Shown: piece after piece, positions 26,891-36,300 of the stretch
How positions within the stretch are numbered: the stretch's first letter is position 1
Layout of the letters: every line of letters starts with the position of its first letter
Assembly (NCBI RefSeq): GCF_003581615.1
Contig: NZ_QXFH01000023.1
Location: 1 to 55,061 of the forward strand
Direction: 5' to 3'
DNA length: 55,061 bases
DNA from: Flagellimonas lutimaris
GTDB lineage: Bacteria; Bacteroidota; Bacteroidia; Flavobacteriales; Flavobacteriaceae
Program-made: the position numbers and the translations under genes
Notes under the pieces: generated by a model
Database searches by the model: none
Told to the model about the DNA's origin: nothing
What the model saw: the letters and a program-made list of their open reading frames with translations, nothing else

Positions 26891-29152
26891 ATGAAGGTTA
26901 TAAAGAGTATGGGCGCGCTCCCATTTTTGTTTTCATTGTTTTTTGAATTAGCGGCCTGTCCTGTCATGGGGCAGGCCAACAATGGCATCCATGCCCAATT
27001 GGAAAATAATCGGGTGTTTCTCGAAGTACCGACCGAACTTTTGGACGAGCCCCTGCTTTTTGTACGTCATGGAACGGGTTATCAACAGGTGGTGTGGTCC
27101 AAACAGCAAGAGCATTTGATTTTAAAGGCCCCCCGAGTTCAGTCCTTGGTGGGTACCATAATCCCTGTCAACCAAGATTATAAAATCGAGGAATTGATTT
27201 TGGGGCGTTTTCCCATTGTCGGTCAAGACCGTTTGGAAGATGGATATAGGATAGATGCCACCCAGCTCTTTTTAAGTGCTGAAATTAAATGGTACAGTAA
27301 TTTCGTGGAAGAGGCTGCAGTGCCTGGAGCAGGCTTTGTCGAAAAGGTGTTTAATCTGGAAGGAGAGACCATTGTACAAACCAGAAGAACGGTGGTCAGG
27401 AATGGCAATCGAAAGACCATTATTGCCGATTTCAGTTTCTTCCGTTTGCCAGAGCCTATGAGGCCGCGTTTGTTCGACCCACGTATGGGGTATTTTGTGG
27501 AGGATATCAAGGAGGGAAGCCATCTTTCGGGAAGTATTTCCCGTTGGCGTTTGACAAGAAGGGACACCACTTCCTATCCCAGTGACCCAGTCAAGCCCAT
27601 TACTTTTTATTTTGGCCCAAAAATACCGGATAAATGGAAGCCTTATATCAAGGCAGGGATTATGGAATGGTTGCCGGCTTTTGAGGCCGCCGGTTTCAAA
27701 AATGCCATAAAGGTCCAAGAATTGCCAAAGGATGGAACTGATACTAGGCATAGTATGGAACGCTCCATGATCTTATGGGAAGCGTATTCAGGTATTAGGG
27801 GAGCAGAGGACAGGGCCAGCTCTACAGTGGACACTTATGTTGATTTTCGAAGTGGGGAAATTCTCAAAGCCGATATCGTGCTGGCCAGTTCCTATCAAAG
27901 CCTTTCGGATAATTATTTTGTGCGATGTTCCCCTTTGGATGGGCGTGCACAGCACTACCCATTTCCTGACGATTTGTTGGGAGAACTGATTCAGTCAGTG
28001 ACCGCACACGAAGCGGGCCATGCTTTTGGGTTGCGCGATGGGAATTTTGGCGAGTTTGCCTATCCTTTTGAAAAGATGAGAGATGTGGAATGGCTGGCAA
28101 CCATGGGACATACCCCCAGTGCCATGACCTATGCACGCCACAATTTTATTGCACAACCAGAGGACAGTATTCCACCATCACTCTTGATTCAAAAAGTAGG
28201 ACCTATGGATTTTCACCAGATCCTATGGGGCTATATGCCCATACCTGGCGCCAATGGTCCATTTGAAGAACTTCCGGAACTGGAGCGTCTCATAGCGGTA
28301 CAGGATACGGTACTGTGGTATCGGTTCAATCTAGATCGGTATAAGTCAATTGGCCCTGGGAATATCAATGAGGTGGTTGACAATAAAGATCCCATTCGGA
28401 CAGCTACCCTTGGGCTAAAGAACTTGGAACGGGTCATGGAACTTTTGCCTCATGTAGACAAGGGTAGGGAGAACACCGCACATATGGAACGGTTATATGA
28501 AAAGTCTCTGGAACTATGGTATAATGAAATGGCCTTTGTCCAGTCCATCGTTGGGGGCTATGAAATCCAACTCAAATCGGGACAACAGCGGGGAGCTGTA
28601 TATAATGCCATTGACCACGATCGTCAAATGCAGGCTATGGCTTTTTTGGGCAAACACGCCTTTGCGGTGCCCAATTGGTTGGCAGCCCCTGAATTTACAG
28701 ATCGGCTATATCACACGACCAATGGCGATGTGCTCTTGGAAAAACAATTGACATTATTATCAGAAACCCTGGACCCCTTTCGTATGAAACGCTTGGAGCA
28801 AATGGAAAGAAACACCCATAAAGGAATATCCAAGCAGATTTTGAAACAACTACGAAGGGATTTGTTCAGCGAATTGATCCAGAATCCGCTGAAGATTCCT
28901 GAGCGTAGACAAAAATTACAGAGGGCGTATATTAAGTTATTGGTTGGCGCCATTTTGGAAGAGCGCAGATATGATAGGCCGAATGCTACGGAAAACACCT
29001 ATCTATACAGCGATTTTTCAAAGAGTATTTTTCTTTCGGAACTGGACGCCATTCAAAAGCAGTTTAAGAAAGCTTTGAAAAAGCTAAGAGACGGAACGAC
29101 AAAGGCCCATATAAAACTTTGTCTACTGGAAATGGAAAAAGTGGTCCAGTAG
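26891..29152 (+). CDS. Secreted zinc-dependent metalloprotease (DUF5117-like family)
   Basis: About 753 aa from the ATG at 26891 (MKVIKSMGALPFLFSLFFELAACPVMGQ, a signal peptide); a start at 26870 is also possible. The N-terminal part (VFLEVPTELLDEPLLFVRHGTGY, RLEDGYRIDATQLF) matches the beta domain of the Bacteroidota metalloproteases with DUF5117/DUF5118. The catalytic zinc motif HEAGHAFGLRDG (His373-Glu374...His377) replaces the usual HExGHTLGLRHNF. The Met turn is in TPSAMTYARHNF. Immediately after SusD, so it is likely to release oligopeptides from proteins for uptake by SusC/D. The gene ends at 29152 just before a terminator. Confidence 0.85.
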   Translation: MKVIKSMGALPFLFSLFFELAACPVMGQANNGIHAQLENNRVFLEVPTELLDEPLLFVRHGTGYQQVVWSKQQEHLILKAPRVQSLVGTIIPVNQDYKIEELILGRFPIVGQDRLEDGYRIDATQLFLSAEIKWYSNFVEEAAVPGAGFVEKVFNLEGETIVQTRRTVVRNGNRKTIIADFSFFRLPEPMRPRLFDPRMGYFVEDIKEGSHLSGSISRWRLTRRDTTSYPSDPVKPITFYFGPKIPDKWKPYIKAGIMEWLPAFEAAGFKNAIKVQELPKDGTDTRHSMERSMILWEAYSGIRGAEDRASSTVDTYVDFRSGEILKADIVLASSYQSLSDNYFVRCSPLDGRAQHYPFPDDLLGELIQSVTAHEAGHAFGLRDGNFGEFAYPFEKMRDVEWLATMGHTPSAMTYARHNFIAQPEDSIPPSLLIQKVGPMDFHQILWGYMPIPGANGPFEELPELERLIAVQDTVLWYRFNLDRYKSIGPGNINEVVDNKDPIRTATLGLKNLERVMELLPHVDKGRENTAHMERLYEKSLELWYNEMAFVQSIVGGYEIQLKSGQQRGAVYNAIDHDRQMQAMAFLGKHAFAVPNWLAAPEFTDRLYHTTNGDVLLEKQLTLLSETLDPFRMKRLEQMERNTHKGISKQILKQLRRDLFSELIQNPLKIPERRQKLQRAYIKLLVGAILEERRYDRPNATENTYLYSDFSKSIFLSELDAIQKQFKKALKKLRDGTTKAHIKLCLLEMEKVVQ

Positions 29153-29178
29153 GATATATTGAATCGGCCATAAACAAT

Positions 29179-29201
29179 AAAGGAGCCAAGTTGGCTCCTT
29201 T
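29179..29201. terminator. Bidirectional intrinsic terminator
   Basis: AAAGGAGCC (29179-29187) pairs with GGCTCCTTT (29193-29201) over AAGTT. It lies between the end of the protease gene on the + strand and the end of the DUF6520 gene on the minus strand. The A/T ends suit both directions. Confidence 0.75.
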
Positions 29202-29211
29202 ACATTAGGGA

Positions 29212-29475
29212 TTAGTCCCTTCTCAACTGGGTGATACAGGAAGTACCCTCCATTTTAAAAACAGGCTGTCCTTCGCTATAGCAAAGGTTTTCCCCTGTTT
29301 CGTTACAATCCACCAATTTTTGGTCACATGGGTTTGCAGGTGAATCGTATACATACCCTACGATCAAGTTGCTTTCACCAACATGGGACTTTTCCATGGA
29401 GGTAAAGGCACTTGCTGTAATGGCCAGTCCGATGGCCATGACCGGAATCAAAAATTTCAATTTACGTGTCTTCAT
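29212..29475 (-). CDS. DUF6520-like exported peptide with four cysteines
   Basis: 87 aa. Signal peptide MKTRKLKFLIPVMAIGLAITASA. The mature part (~60 aa) has Cys50, Cys57, Cys65 and Cys80 (NPCDQKLVDCNETGENLCYSEG ... SCITQL), enough for two disulfides. DUF6520 peptides are small exported proteins of unknown role in Bacteroidota. Downstream on the same strand in transcription order is nothing; upstream are the membrane-tethered protein and MauE, so the three may be one unit. MauE proteins handle disulfide/thiol chemistry, which fits a peptide with paired cysteines. Confidence 0.65.
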   Translation of the reverse strand: MKTRKLKFLIPVMAIGLAITASAFTSMEKSHVGESNLIVGYVYDSPANPCDQKLVDCNETGENLCYSEGQPVFKMEGTSCITQLRRD

Positions 29476-29550
29476 ATTTCAACGTTTTAAATTAACGACC
29501 TACTCTGTTGCGGGTTTTCGGTCTTCTCCCCACTACTGGCCAGTAGATTT

Positions 29551-30633
29551 TTATTTTGTCTTTGATACGTGCGGTCTAAAGAAGGATGGTTCCAATTGAT
29601 ACACCGAAATGGACTTGCCCATTAGGGCGACCAACCATGTATCGTGCAGCTGGAATTTTTTAACGCTGCCATTTTCCGAGTTATGGATATAAAAACTGAA
29701 TTCATAGGTGTCCTTACGCCAGTTGTATACATCGATGATAGCAGCTTCTTGGAGCATATGCGCAGGCTCGTTCTTTCCCAAACGTGGCGAATGGACCAGG
29801 GCAAGGTCGCCATAAAATACGGCCGCTTTGTTCACAACCAAGGGAGGAGCTTTCAGTTGGGAGGTATGATCGATACTGTCAATAGCCAAATGGATCTGGG
29901 CCGTGGTGATGGTATCTATGGTTTTCAGCTTTTTGATAAGGTTCAGCTCAGGATTGATGATCAGCAGTTCATTTCGGTACAGGTATGCGTAGCCGAGGGT
30001 TTTTGAATCACCATTGAACAATAGAGTGCCATCCGAGTCGAACATGCCGTCGATTTGTGGCGTCAACAAGTCTGGGTTCAGTTCAAGTTTTGGCTTATCT
30101 TTTTTTTTCAATAGCCCGAGAACGGTCCTACGGAGCACTGTGCTGACCGTACTGATGTAAATCTTGTTGGAATCGATGGGCACAGCTTTCAGAAAGTATC
30201 CGGCATCTTTAATCCAAGGTTTTGCGATCCACTCTCCGATTTCTCCCCTAAGTATAAAGGGTGATGTACCGTCCATGATAAAAAAGTGGGGTGGGTAGAG
30301 AGCGGTACGAAGATTTCGGAAGGGAAGATTTTTGGTCTGGAAACCGATTTTCAAATGGGATGTGTCCTTGGTTATCAGGTTTATTTGGAGAAGGTGTCTT
30401 GGGGCGGTATGGTTTCCCAAATAGACATCATCACCCTCAAACCCGGCAATATAGTATGAATTGAAACCCAAGTTAAGTTCATAAAGCCTGTTGAGCGGAT
30501 GTGGCGGGTATCTTCGGGTAAAGGCATTGTTACGCTGCACGGCTTTTTCGGCGGAAAGAAAAACAATGACTACCAACCCAATTCCTAAACAAAGGGTTCC
30601 CATGAGTTTGATGTAAACCGTGTTGATATTCAT
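29551..30633 (-). CDS. Membrane-tethered beta-propeller-like protein of unknown function
   Basis: 360 aa. One N-terminal membrane segment (TVYIKLMGTLCLGIGLVVIVFLSA) and a long extracytoplasmic domain of repeated beta strands (NSYYIAGFEGDDVYLGNHTAPRHLLQINLITKDTSHLK; KAVPIDSNKIYISTVS; DSDGTLLFNGDSKTLGYAYLYRNELLIINPE). This looks like a beta propeller, but I cannot name the family. ATGA overlap with MauE upstream (30630-30633) shows coupled translation. A sensor or chaperone role in the envelope next to the DUF6520 peptide is possible but only inferred. Confidence 0.6.
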   Translation of the reverse strand: MNINTVYIKLMGTLCLGIGLVVIVFLSAEKAVQRNNAFTRRYPPHPLNRLYELNLGFNSYYIAGFEGDDVYLGNHTAPRHLLQINLITKDTSHLKIGFQTKNLPFRNLRTALYPPHFFIMDGTSPFILRGEIGEWIAKPWIKDAGYFLKAVPIDSNKIYISTVSTVLRRTVLGLLKKKDKPKLELNPDLLTPQIDGMFDSDGTLLFNGDSKTLGYAYLYRNELLIINPELNLIKKLKTIDTITTAQIHLAIDSIDHTSQLKAPPLVVNKAAVFYGDLALVHSPRLGKNEPAHMLQEAAIIDVYNWRKDTYEFSFYIHNSENGSVKKFQLHDTWLVALMGKSISVYQLEPSFFRPHVSKTK

Positions 30634-31076
30634 GATAGCGTCGAATTATGGATTGGTCTGGAATCCAATTGGAGTATGGCAATGATGGCTAATGCCACAA
30701 AAAACAAATTGAATACCAGATGTTCCGTCCACCCCATATTTTCCAGTACACCACCGCAGGAACAAGGCACATAATCACTGAAATTGAGGACAATGAGAAT
30801 GTAGGTGGTAAACATGGTCATCAAGCCCAAAAACCCAAAGAGCGCTTTCTGCCGGGTGCTGTCAATCAGCAAAAGCACTGCAAGCACATATTCCGTGAGC
30901 GGGACCAACCAAGCCATCCATTCCGCATATGCCGTCAATACAGGCGACTGCCCCAACTGTACCTTGAACTCTTGGAAATCCCATAGTTTGCTGGTAGCGG
31001 CATATATGAATAGGATAGCGCAAAGTATACTGATTGCATAGGGGAGCCAAAACCGTGTTCTATTTGAAAGCCGCAT
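30630..31076 (-). CDS. MauE/DoxX-like redox-associated membrane protein
   Basis: 148 aa, four membrane helices (PYAISILCAILFIYAAT, LVPLTEYVLAVLLLID, LFGFLGLMTMFTTYILIVL, LVFNLFFVALAIIAILQL). The diagnostic loop VPCSCGGVLENMGWTEHL carries Cys105 and Cys107. MauE proteins help form or maintain disulfides in exported proteins. First gene of the minus-strand cluster with the propeller-like protein and DUF6520 peptide; overlaps the next gene by 4 nt. Confidence 0.8.
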   Translation of the reverse strand: MRLSNRTRFWLPYAISILCAILFIYAATSKLWDFQEFKVQLGQSPVLTAYAEWMAWLVPLTEYVLAVLLLIDSTRQKALFGFLGLMTMFTTYILIVLNFSDYVPCSCGGVLENMGWTEHLVFNLFFVALAIIAILQLDSRPIHNSTLS

Positions 31077-31172
31077 ATCATTTGGATTGATATGATAAAG
31101 TTCGGAAGTCCGATTTTCTTGAAAGGGAGCATTCCTTGATTGAGACGGAGAAATTTGAGTGGTTTGAGGGTT

Positions 31173-32099
31173 TTACCCTCTTAATTCGGTCGGGGTCTTG
31201 CCATATTTGTCGCGAAATGCCCTAGAGAAATGGGCGGCACTCTTGAAACCGTTCATATAGGCAATTTCCTTTAGGGAGAGGTTGCTATGCTGAATGAGGG
31301 TCTTTGACTTTCTCAGACGTTCTTGGGTCAGGAAACGGAAGATGGTGGTGCCATAGATTTGTTTGAAACCGTACTTCAATTTGTATTCATTGGTCCCCAT
31401 TTGAAGGGCAAGGTCCTTGAGTGAGGGAAGGTCCTTGTCCAAGTTGTTGAGAATCATGTCATGGACCTCTCGAATCATTTCGATGTCCTCTTGGCTCAAG
31501 GTGACCTTATGTTCCTTGATTCCTTTGGTCACTTTGAGTTTGTTTTTTGGTAGTCCGGTTTCAAAAGGTTCCCCCTTTGAAAAGAAAACAGAGTTCAATA
31601 GTATTTTTTGACCACTCCCGTCCAAGGCTTGATAGACCGAGATTTGACAATCCTGGGCCAATATAAGACCATCGTTGGTGATGAGTTCCAAGAACAATAC
31701 GGTTTCAGAACGGTCCCGCTTTAAGTGCTTGATCATTTTTTTTGACCATGTCTTTTGGGATTTTTCGGTCATGAATTCGGTAATCTGTTTTCCAATCAAA
31801 TCTTTGGGCATACAGGCCAATAGTGAGCAGGTGCCGTTGGTGACGAGTTCAACTTTACCTTGGGAGTTCAAGATAAGCGACAATTGGATGATGCACTGTG
31901 GGGTATTGTGAGCATTGGCAAAACCCTGGTGGATAAAGGCAGCCCCTATTTCCTCGTTGACCATGTTGAGCATCACCACCAAGGAGGCGATATTGTCATT
32001 TTTATCGGAAGGCTCAATAGTATAGAAGAAGTTGCCCTTGGCCATTTCCAGCAGCATCTTTTGGATGCGCTTTACCCTAAAATCATCAGTGTTCGGCAT
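31173..32099 (-). CDS. AraC-family transcriptional regulator with N-terminal PAS-like domain
   Basis: 308 aa. Residues ~75-180 resemble a PAS sensor (LNSQGKVELVTNGTCSLLACMPKDLIGKQITEFM). Residues ~205-308 are an AraC double HTH: LKDLALQMGTNEYKLKYGFKQIYG, then TIFRFLTQERLRKSK, LSLKEIAYMNGFKSAAHFSRAFRDKYGKTPTELR. No membrane segment. It is transcribed in the same direction as MauE, 97 bp before it, so it may control the MauE cluster. It could also act on the divergent PLP gene. Confidence 0.85.
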   Translation of the reverse strand: MPNTDDFRVKRIQKMLLEMAKGNFFYTIEPSDKNDNIASLVVMLNMVNEEIGAAFIHQGFANAHNTPQCIIQLSLILNSQGKVELVTNGTCSLLACMPKDLIGKQITEFMTEKSQKTWSKKMIKHLKRDRSETVLFLELITNDGLILAQDCQISVYQALDGSGQKILLNSVFFSKGEPFETGLPKNKLKVTKGIKEHKVTLSQEDIEMIREVHDMILNNLDKDLPSLKDLALQMGTNEYKLKYGFKQIYGTTIFRFLTQERLRKSKTLIQHSNLSLKEIAYMNGFKSAAHFSRAFRDKYGKTPTELRG

Positions 32100-32144
32100 G
32101 GTTGTCGGTTTTTATCCTATGGACTGTTTGGATTGTTGATGGTT

Positions 32145-32525
32145 TCATAGTTGGCCGTGCTGCTTTAAAAAGGCCAAAGCCTCAGATTTATCGGTAAAGG
32201 ATTGGGTGGGCATCGATTGTGCTTGGGTGCTTACGTATATGCTGCTGATTACATCCGTGACCGGCGGATCGATCAGAAAGGCCAATGCGGTGATCCATTG
32301 GGAACCTTCCAAGGCCAAATAGTCCCTTGCCTGCTTATTGACCTTTCGCACCGAACGAATGTCGCACAGTACGGGCATTTCCCTGCCGTTTTGGAGCTTC
32401 ATCCGATCACGCACCACCACTTGGGCAACCTTTAGGTCAATACTAAGGTCTTTCTTGTAGATGATGTGCATCAGTTCTTCAGTTATCAAATAAATAGCGT
32501 ATTTGTTTTCATGTGATCTTCTCAT
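32145..32525 (-). CDS. STAS/SpoIIAA-like small protein (DUF7793-like)
   Basis: 126 aa. The order KVAQVVVRDRMKLQNGREMPVLCDIRSV ... ARDYLALEGSQWITALAFLID ... FTDKSEALAFLK fits the beta-alpha fold of SpoIIAA-like or DUF7793 proteins, which are small single-domain proteins of Bacteroidota. Partner and role unknown. It precedes the AraC gene by 45 bp on the same strand and may be in one unit with it. The gap to the + strand PLP gene (32526-32723) is a divergent promoter region with nothing else recognisable. Confidence 0.5.
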   Translation of the reverse strand: MRRSHENKYAIYLITEELMHIIYKKDLSIDLKVAQVVVRDRMKLQNGREMPVLCDIRSVRKVNKQARDYLALEGSQWITALAFLIDPPVTDVISSIYVSTQAQSMPTQSFTDKSEALAFLKQHGQL

Positions 32526-32723
32526 ATGGCGAAAACTGGTAAAAACCTTGAATTTACAAAAATAGTTCTATTGGTTTCGTTTGATGGGGAACACCATCCC
32601 AAATTAGGGGACTTTACTTGACTCAAACGGATTTAGGCTTGATTGAAACGGAGTAAATAATGTAAGAGTACCATTTAATCTGACAAATGCCATTACTTTT
32701 TAGGTCAATTTAAACCAAACGAT

Positions 32724-35129
32724 ATGGCAAAGATCAAGCATCACAATTTTTTGAATACCGTACACGAAGTCTTTAGCGATGCCAAAGAGGCCGGAGTGCT
32801 GCACTTGTATGCCGGGGGGAGTTCTTTCTCTGGACGAAAAATCAGGGTTGGCGGTAAGGAGATGTACCATTTTGGGACCACCGGCTATTTGGGCCTGGAA
32901 CAAGATTTCCGTTTAAAGGAGGCGGCCAAGGAAGCCATTGATAAATACGGTACGCAATTTCCGCTTTCCAAGTCCTATATCTCCAATCCATTGTACGAGG
33001 AACTGGAATCACACCTAATGAACATGTACGGGTATCCCATTGTCATTACCAAAAACAGTACCCTGGGCCATTTGGGGGTCATCCCCAGTGCGGTGGAAGA
33101 TAATGACGTGATCGTTCTGGACCATCAGGTACACTGGAGCGTACAGAATGCGGCAAAGATGCTCAAGACACGGAGCGTACCCATCGAAATGATACGGCAC
33201 AATAGCCTGGAAATGTTGGAGGACAAGATCAATAAGTACAGGGACTCCAAACGGAATATCTGGTATATGGCCGATGGGATTTATTCCATGTATGGGGATT
33301 ACGCCCCGATTAAAGCGTTGATGGAATTGTCCAAAAAGTATCCTCAGCTCCACTTTTATTTTGATGACGTACACGGCATGAGCTGGGTAGGCAAGAACGG
33401 GACGGGTTATGTAATGGACCAATTGGGGGATTTGCCTGAAAATGTACTGTTGTTCGGCACTTTGAGCAAGACCTTTGGTGCGAGTGGGGCCGTATTGGCC
33501 TGTTCCAATAGCGTGATGTACGACAAGATCAAGACCTTTGGTGGGCCGTTGACCTTTTCTGCCCAATTGGAACCAGCTTCCGTTGCCGCTGCCACTGCTT
33601 CAGCGCAAATCCATTTATCCCGTGAAATCTATGAACTCCAAAATGAGCTCAGAAACCGAGTCGATTATTTCAATGCATCTTTGGAACAAACGGAACTCCC
33701 ATTGATCGATCAAAATGCATCCCCCGTTTTCTACATCGGTACGGGAATGCCAAAGACTGGTTACAATTTTGTCAACCGTTTGATGGGAGAGGGATTTTAT
33801 GTGAACCTTGGCATATTCCCAGCGGTACCTGTCAAGAACACTGGAGTCAGGATTACCATATCAAGACATAATGAAAAGGAAGAGATCAAGGCCTTGGTGG
33901 ATGCCATGGTTTATCATTTTCCCAAAGCATTGGAAGAAACGCGAACAAATGCCCAAAGGGTGTTCCACGCCTTTAAATTGCAACCCAAGATGGAAGAAGA
34001 ACCCAAATCATGGGATGGACTGAGCTTGGAGACGAAGAAATCCATCAATGAAGTGGATAGGGAAGAATGGAACCGTTATTTGGGCGGAAAGGGTGTCTAT
34101 GATTGGGAGGGCTTGAAATTTCTGGAATCGGTATTCCGCAAAAATTCAAAAAAGGAGCATAATTGGGCCTTTCGCTATGTGACCATTAGGGATGGAGATG
34201 GCCAACCCGTTTTAATGACCTTCCTGAGCGTTTCCCTATGGAAGGACGATATGTTGGCCCTTTCCGATGTGTCCAGGTCCATTGAGGAGGAACGAAAATC
34301 CGATCCCTATCATCTTTCGTCCATAGTAGTTTCCATGGGCAGTTTGTTCACCGAAGGGGATCATGCATATTGGGACAAATCGCATCCCATGGGCGAACGG
34401 GCCATGAACCTGTTTTTGGAGGTTATGGAACAACAGGAGCGGGAGTTGGGGGCTAAGATGACCGTACTTCGGGATTTTCCCAAAGCAAGCAAATGGAACA
34501 ACCAGCTGCAGGGACATGGTTTTCTCCGGGTACAAATGCCCGATTCCTGTACTGTGGATTTAAAGGGTGCACCCTCTATCGAAGTATACATTAATGGACT
34601 ATCCTCGAGGAACAGAAGGCATTTCAGGAAGGATATACAGCCCTATATGGGCTTGGTTCATTGCACCGTCGTTTCAAAACTGACTGTTGCCCAGTTGGAA
34701 CAGGCAAGCAAGCTCTTTGGCGCTGTACAATCCAATAACCTGGGTCTCAACACCTATTCCTTCCCTAATGTGCTGTTCGATAGGATGAACAGGAGCCCTC
34801 TATGGGAATTCATTATGCTATACCCAAAAGATGAACCGGATACGATTGCGGGCATTATGTTTTGTTATACCAATATGGAGAAGGTGTATGTCCCTGCCTT
34901 TGTTGGGATGGATTATGGTGCCTTGGAGCAATATGCCATTTATCGTCAATTGCTGTACCGGACCATTGAACGCGGCATAACTCTAGATATCCCCAAAATT
35001 GATTTCGGAATGACTGCATCCTTTGAGAAACGGAAGCTCGGTGCGGTCATACAGGAAAAATACGCATACATCCAAACCACGGATAACTTTATCTTGGAAC
35101 TGTTGGGGGTCATGGAGGGACAACAATAA
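32724..35129 (+). CDS. PLP-dependent alpha-oxoamine synthase fused to a GNAT-like domain
   Basis: 801 aa. Residues 1-~410 are a fold-type I enzyme of the serine palmitoyltransferase/KBL/8-amino-7-oxononanoate synthase family: FGTTGYLGLEQD, TQFPLSKSYIS, YFDDVHGMSWVG and the PLP lysine in LFGTLSKTFGASGAVLAC (~Lys249). These enzymes join an amino acid to an acyl thioester. Residues ~430-801 are an acyltransferase-like GNAT region (NRRHFRKDIQPYMGLVHC, KIDFGMTASFEKRKLGAVIQ). The fused form suggests a lipid or signal molecule that is condensed and then acylated or transferred. No acyl carrier gene is nearby. RteC follows 12 nt downstream. Confidence 0.8.
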   Translation: MAKIKHHNFLNTVHEVFSDAKEAGVLHLYAGGSSFSGRKIRVGGKEMYHFGTTGYLGLEQDFRLKEAAKEAIDKYGTQFPLSKSYISNPLYEELESHLMNMYGYPIVITKNSTLGHLGVIPSAVEDNDVIVLDHQVHWSVQNAAKMLKTRSVPIEMIRHNSLEMLEDKINKYRDSKRNIWYMADGIYSMYGDYAPIKALMELSKKYPQLHFYFDDVHGMSWVGKNGTGYVMDQLGDLPENVLLFGTLSKTFGASGAVLACSNSVMYDKIKTFGGPLTFSAQLEPASVAAATASAQIHLSREIYELQNELRNRVDYFNASLEQTELPLIDQNASPVFYIGTGMPKTGYNFVNRLMGEGFYVNLGIFPAVPVKNTGVRITISRHNEKEEIKALVDAMVYHFPKALEETRTNAQRVFHAFKLQPKMEEEPKSWDGLSLETKKSINEVDREEWNRYLGGKGVYDWEGLKFLESVFRKNSKKEHNWAFRYVTIRDGDGQPVLMTFLSVSLWKDDMLALSDVSRSIEEERKSDPYHLSSIVVSMGSLFTEGDHAYWDKSHPMGERAMNLFLEVMEQQERELGAKMTVLRDFPKASKWNNQLQGHGFLRVQMPDSCTVDLKGAPSIEVYINGLSSRNRRHFRKDIQPYMGLVHCTVVSKLTVAQLEQASKLFGAVQSNNLGLNTYSFPNVLFDRMNRSPLWEFIMLYPKDEPDTIAGIMFCYTNMEKVYVPAFVGMDYGALEQYAIYRQLLYRTIERGITLDIPKIDFGMTASFEKRKLGAVIQEKYAYIQTTDNFILELLGVMEGQQ

Positions 35130-35141
35130 TGAAGTAGAACC

Positions 35142-35981
35142 ATGAAATACCAAAAGTTGCTATCGGAATTTGAGGGACAATTGGAAGCCTTGGAAAGCGG
35201 GAACGGCGATATCCTGTACAAAGCGGAGAAGGGCATTGTGCTGGTCGAAAAATGTATACGTAAACTGCAAAAACAGATTGTGGGGAAAAACTTTGAGACG
35301 CAGGCTGATGAAATCTATTTTTTCAAGCACGTAAAGCCACAGATCTTTAGCAAACTCATTTATTACATCAGGCTCTTCAGTATTGAGAGCAAACGCCCAA
35401 GGGGAAAGGATGTGGCCCAGGTCAAGTACCTACAACAACAGATTGATAAGCTACAGACATTCTTTAACGACAACCTTGAATTCTATAACTATTATCGGCG
35501 TGGTGCCATGTCCATGGACGAACAGTATTTTGTCAGGGGTAACCGGGACCTGCGCATGCCCCTTGAATCCTTCCATTTTTTGATTGATGATGAGTTCTCC
35601 ACTTGTCAAGATGGCACTGTGGCAACCATTATGGCCTATGACATGCTCATCGTTTACCTGAGAAAGGAAGTGGACGATTTGAACAACAATATGGAACCTA
35701 CAAAGAACACAGCAATGGAAAAACCATCAAAACTTTTTTGGACCGGGAGTAAGACCGATCTCATCGAGCTCCTTTATGCACTACATACCAGTAAATCTAT
35801 CAACGGCGGTACCGTGGACATCAAGGAAATGGCCTCCCATTTTGAGTATTTCTACAATGTCGACCTAGGGAATTACTACCACACCTTTATCGATATCCGT
35901 TCCCGAAAGAGCAGCAGGACCCGATTTTTGGACCGGCTCATTGAGATGCTCAACCAACGTATGGAATCCCTTGAAGAATAG
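35142..35981 (+). CDS. RteC-domain protein
   Basis: 279 aa. Matches the RteC family: EIYFFKHVKPQIFSKLIYYIRLF near residue 60-80, a basic middle (FYNYYRRGAMSMDEQYFVRG), and a C-terminal part (KLFWTGSKTDLIELLYALHTSKSINGG...IKEMASHFEYFYNVDLGNYY). In CTnDOT, RteC activates excision genes in response to tetracycline-induced RteAB. Here no rteA/rteB or tet gene is visible, and the gene is 12 nt after the PLP fusion gene in the same operon. It may serve as a general regulator for that operon instead of the conjugative element. Confidence 0.8.
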   Translation: MKYQKLLSEFEGQLEALESGNGDILYKAEKGIVLVEKCIRKLQKQIVGKNFETQADEIYFFKHVKPQIFSKLIYYIRLFSIESKRPRGKDVAQVKYLQQQIDKLQTFFNDNLEFYNYYRRGAMSMDEQYFVRGNRDLRMPLESFHFLIDDEFSTCQDGTVATIMAYDMLIVYLRKEVDDLNNNMEPTKNTAMEKPSKLFWTGSKTDLIELLYALHTSKSINGGTVDIKEMASHFEYFYNVDLGNYYHTFIDIRSRKSSRTRFLDRLIEMLNQRMESLEE

Positions 35982-36300
35982 GTAATAGTTTACACCTTAG
36001 CGGGAATTTTAACAAGTTCCATAAAGGCGAATAGAATTAATTTAATACAAATATTATGACTAGTTGACATCGGAAATCCTTGTGGAAACCTTGTTCCCTA
36101 ATATGTAATCAAGTTTGCAAGAGATGGAAAAACAACACTATTGTGTGTATATCTGACCAACAAATCACAGCACATGCGTTGATACCCATGTTAATGAAAT
36201 AGCCGTAATCAACTATCTCAAAAAGCCTTGTGCTTTATGCGCTCTGAGCTTCTATTCATCTTACTATTATCACCATATATCCTGCACCTGTAGGCACAAC
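35982..36300. other. Gap between convergent RteC and HAD genes
   Basis: About 320 bp of AT-rich DNA. No gene, promoter or hairpin that I can support, although both neighbours end here and a terminator would be expected. Confidence 0.4.
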
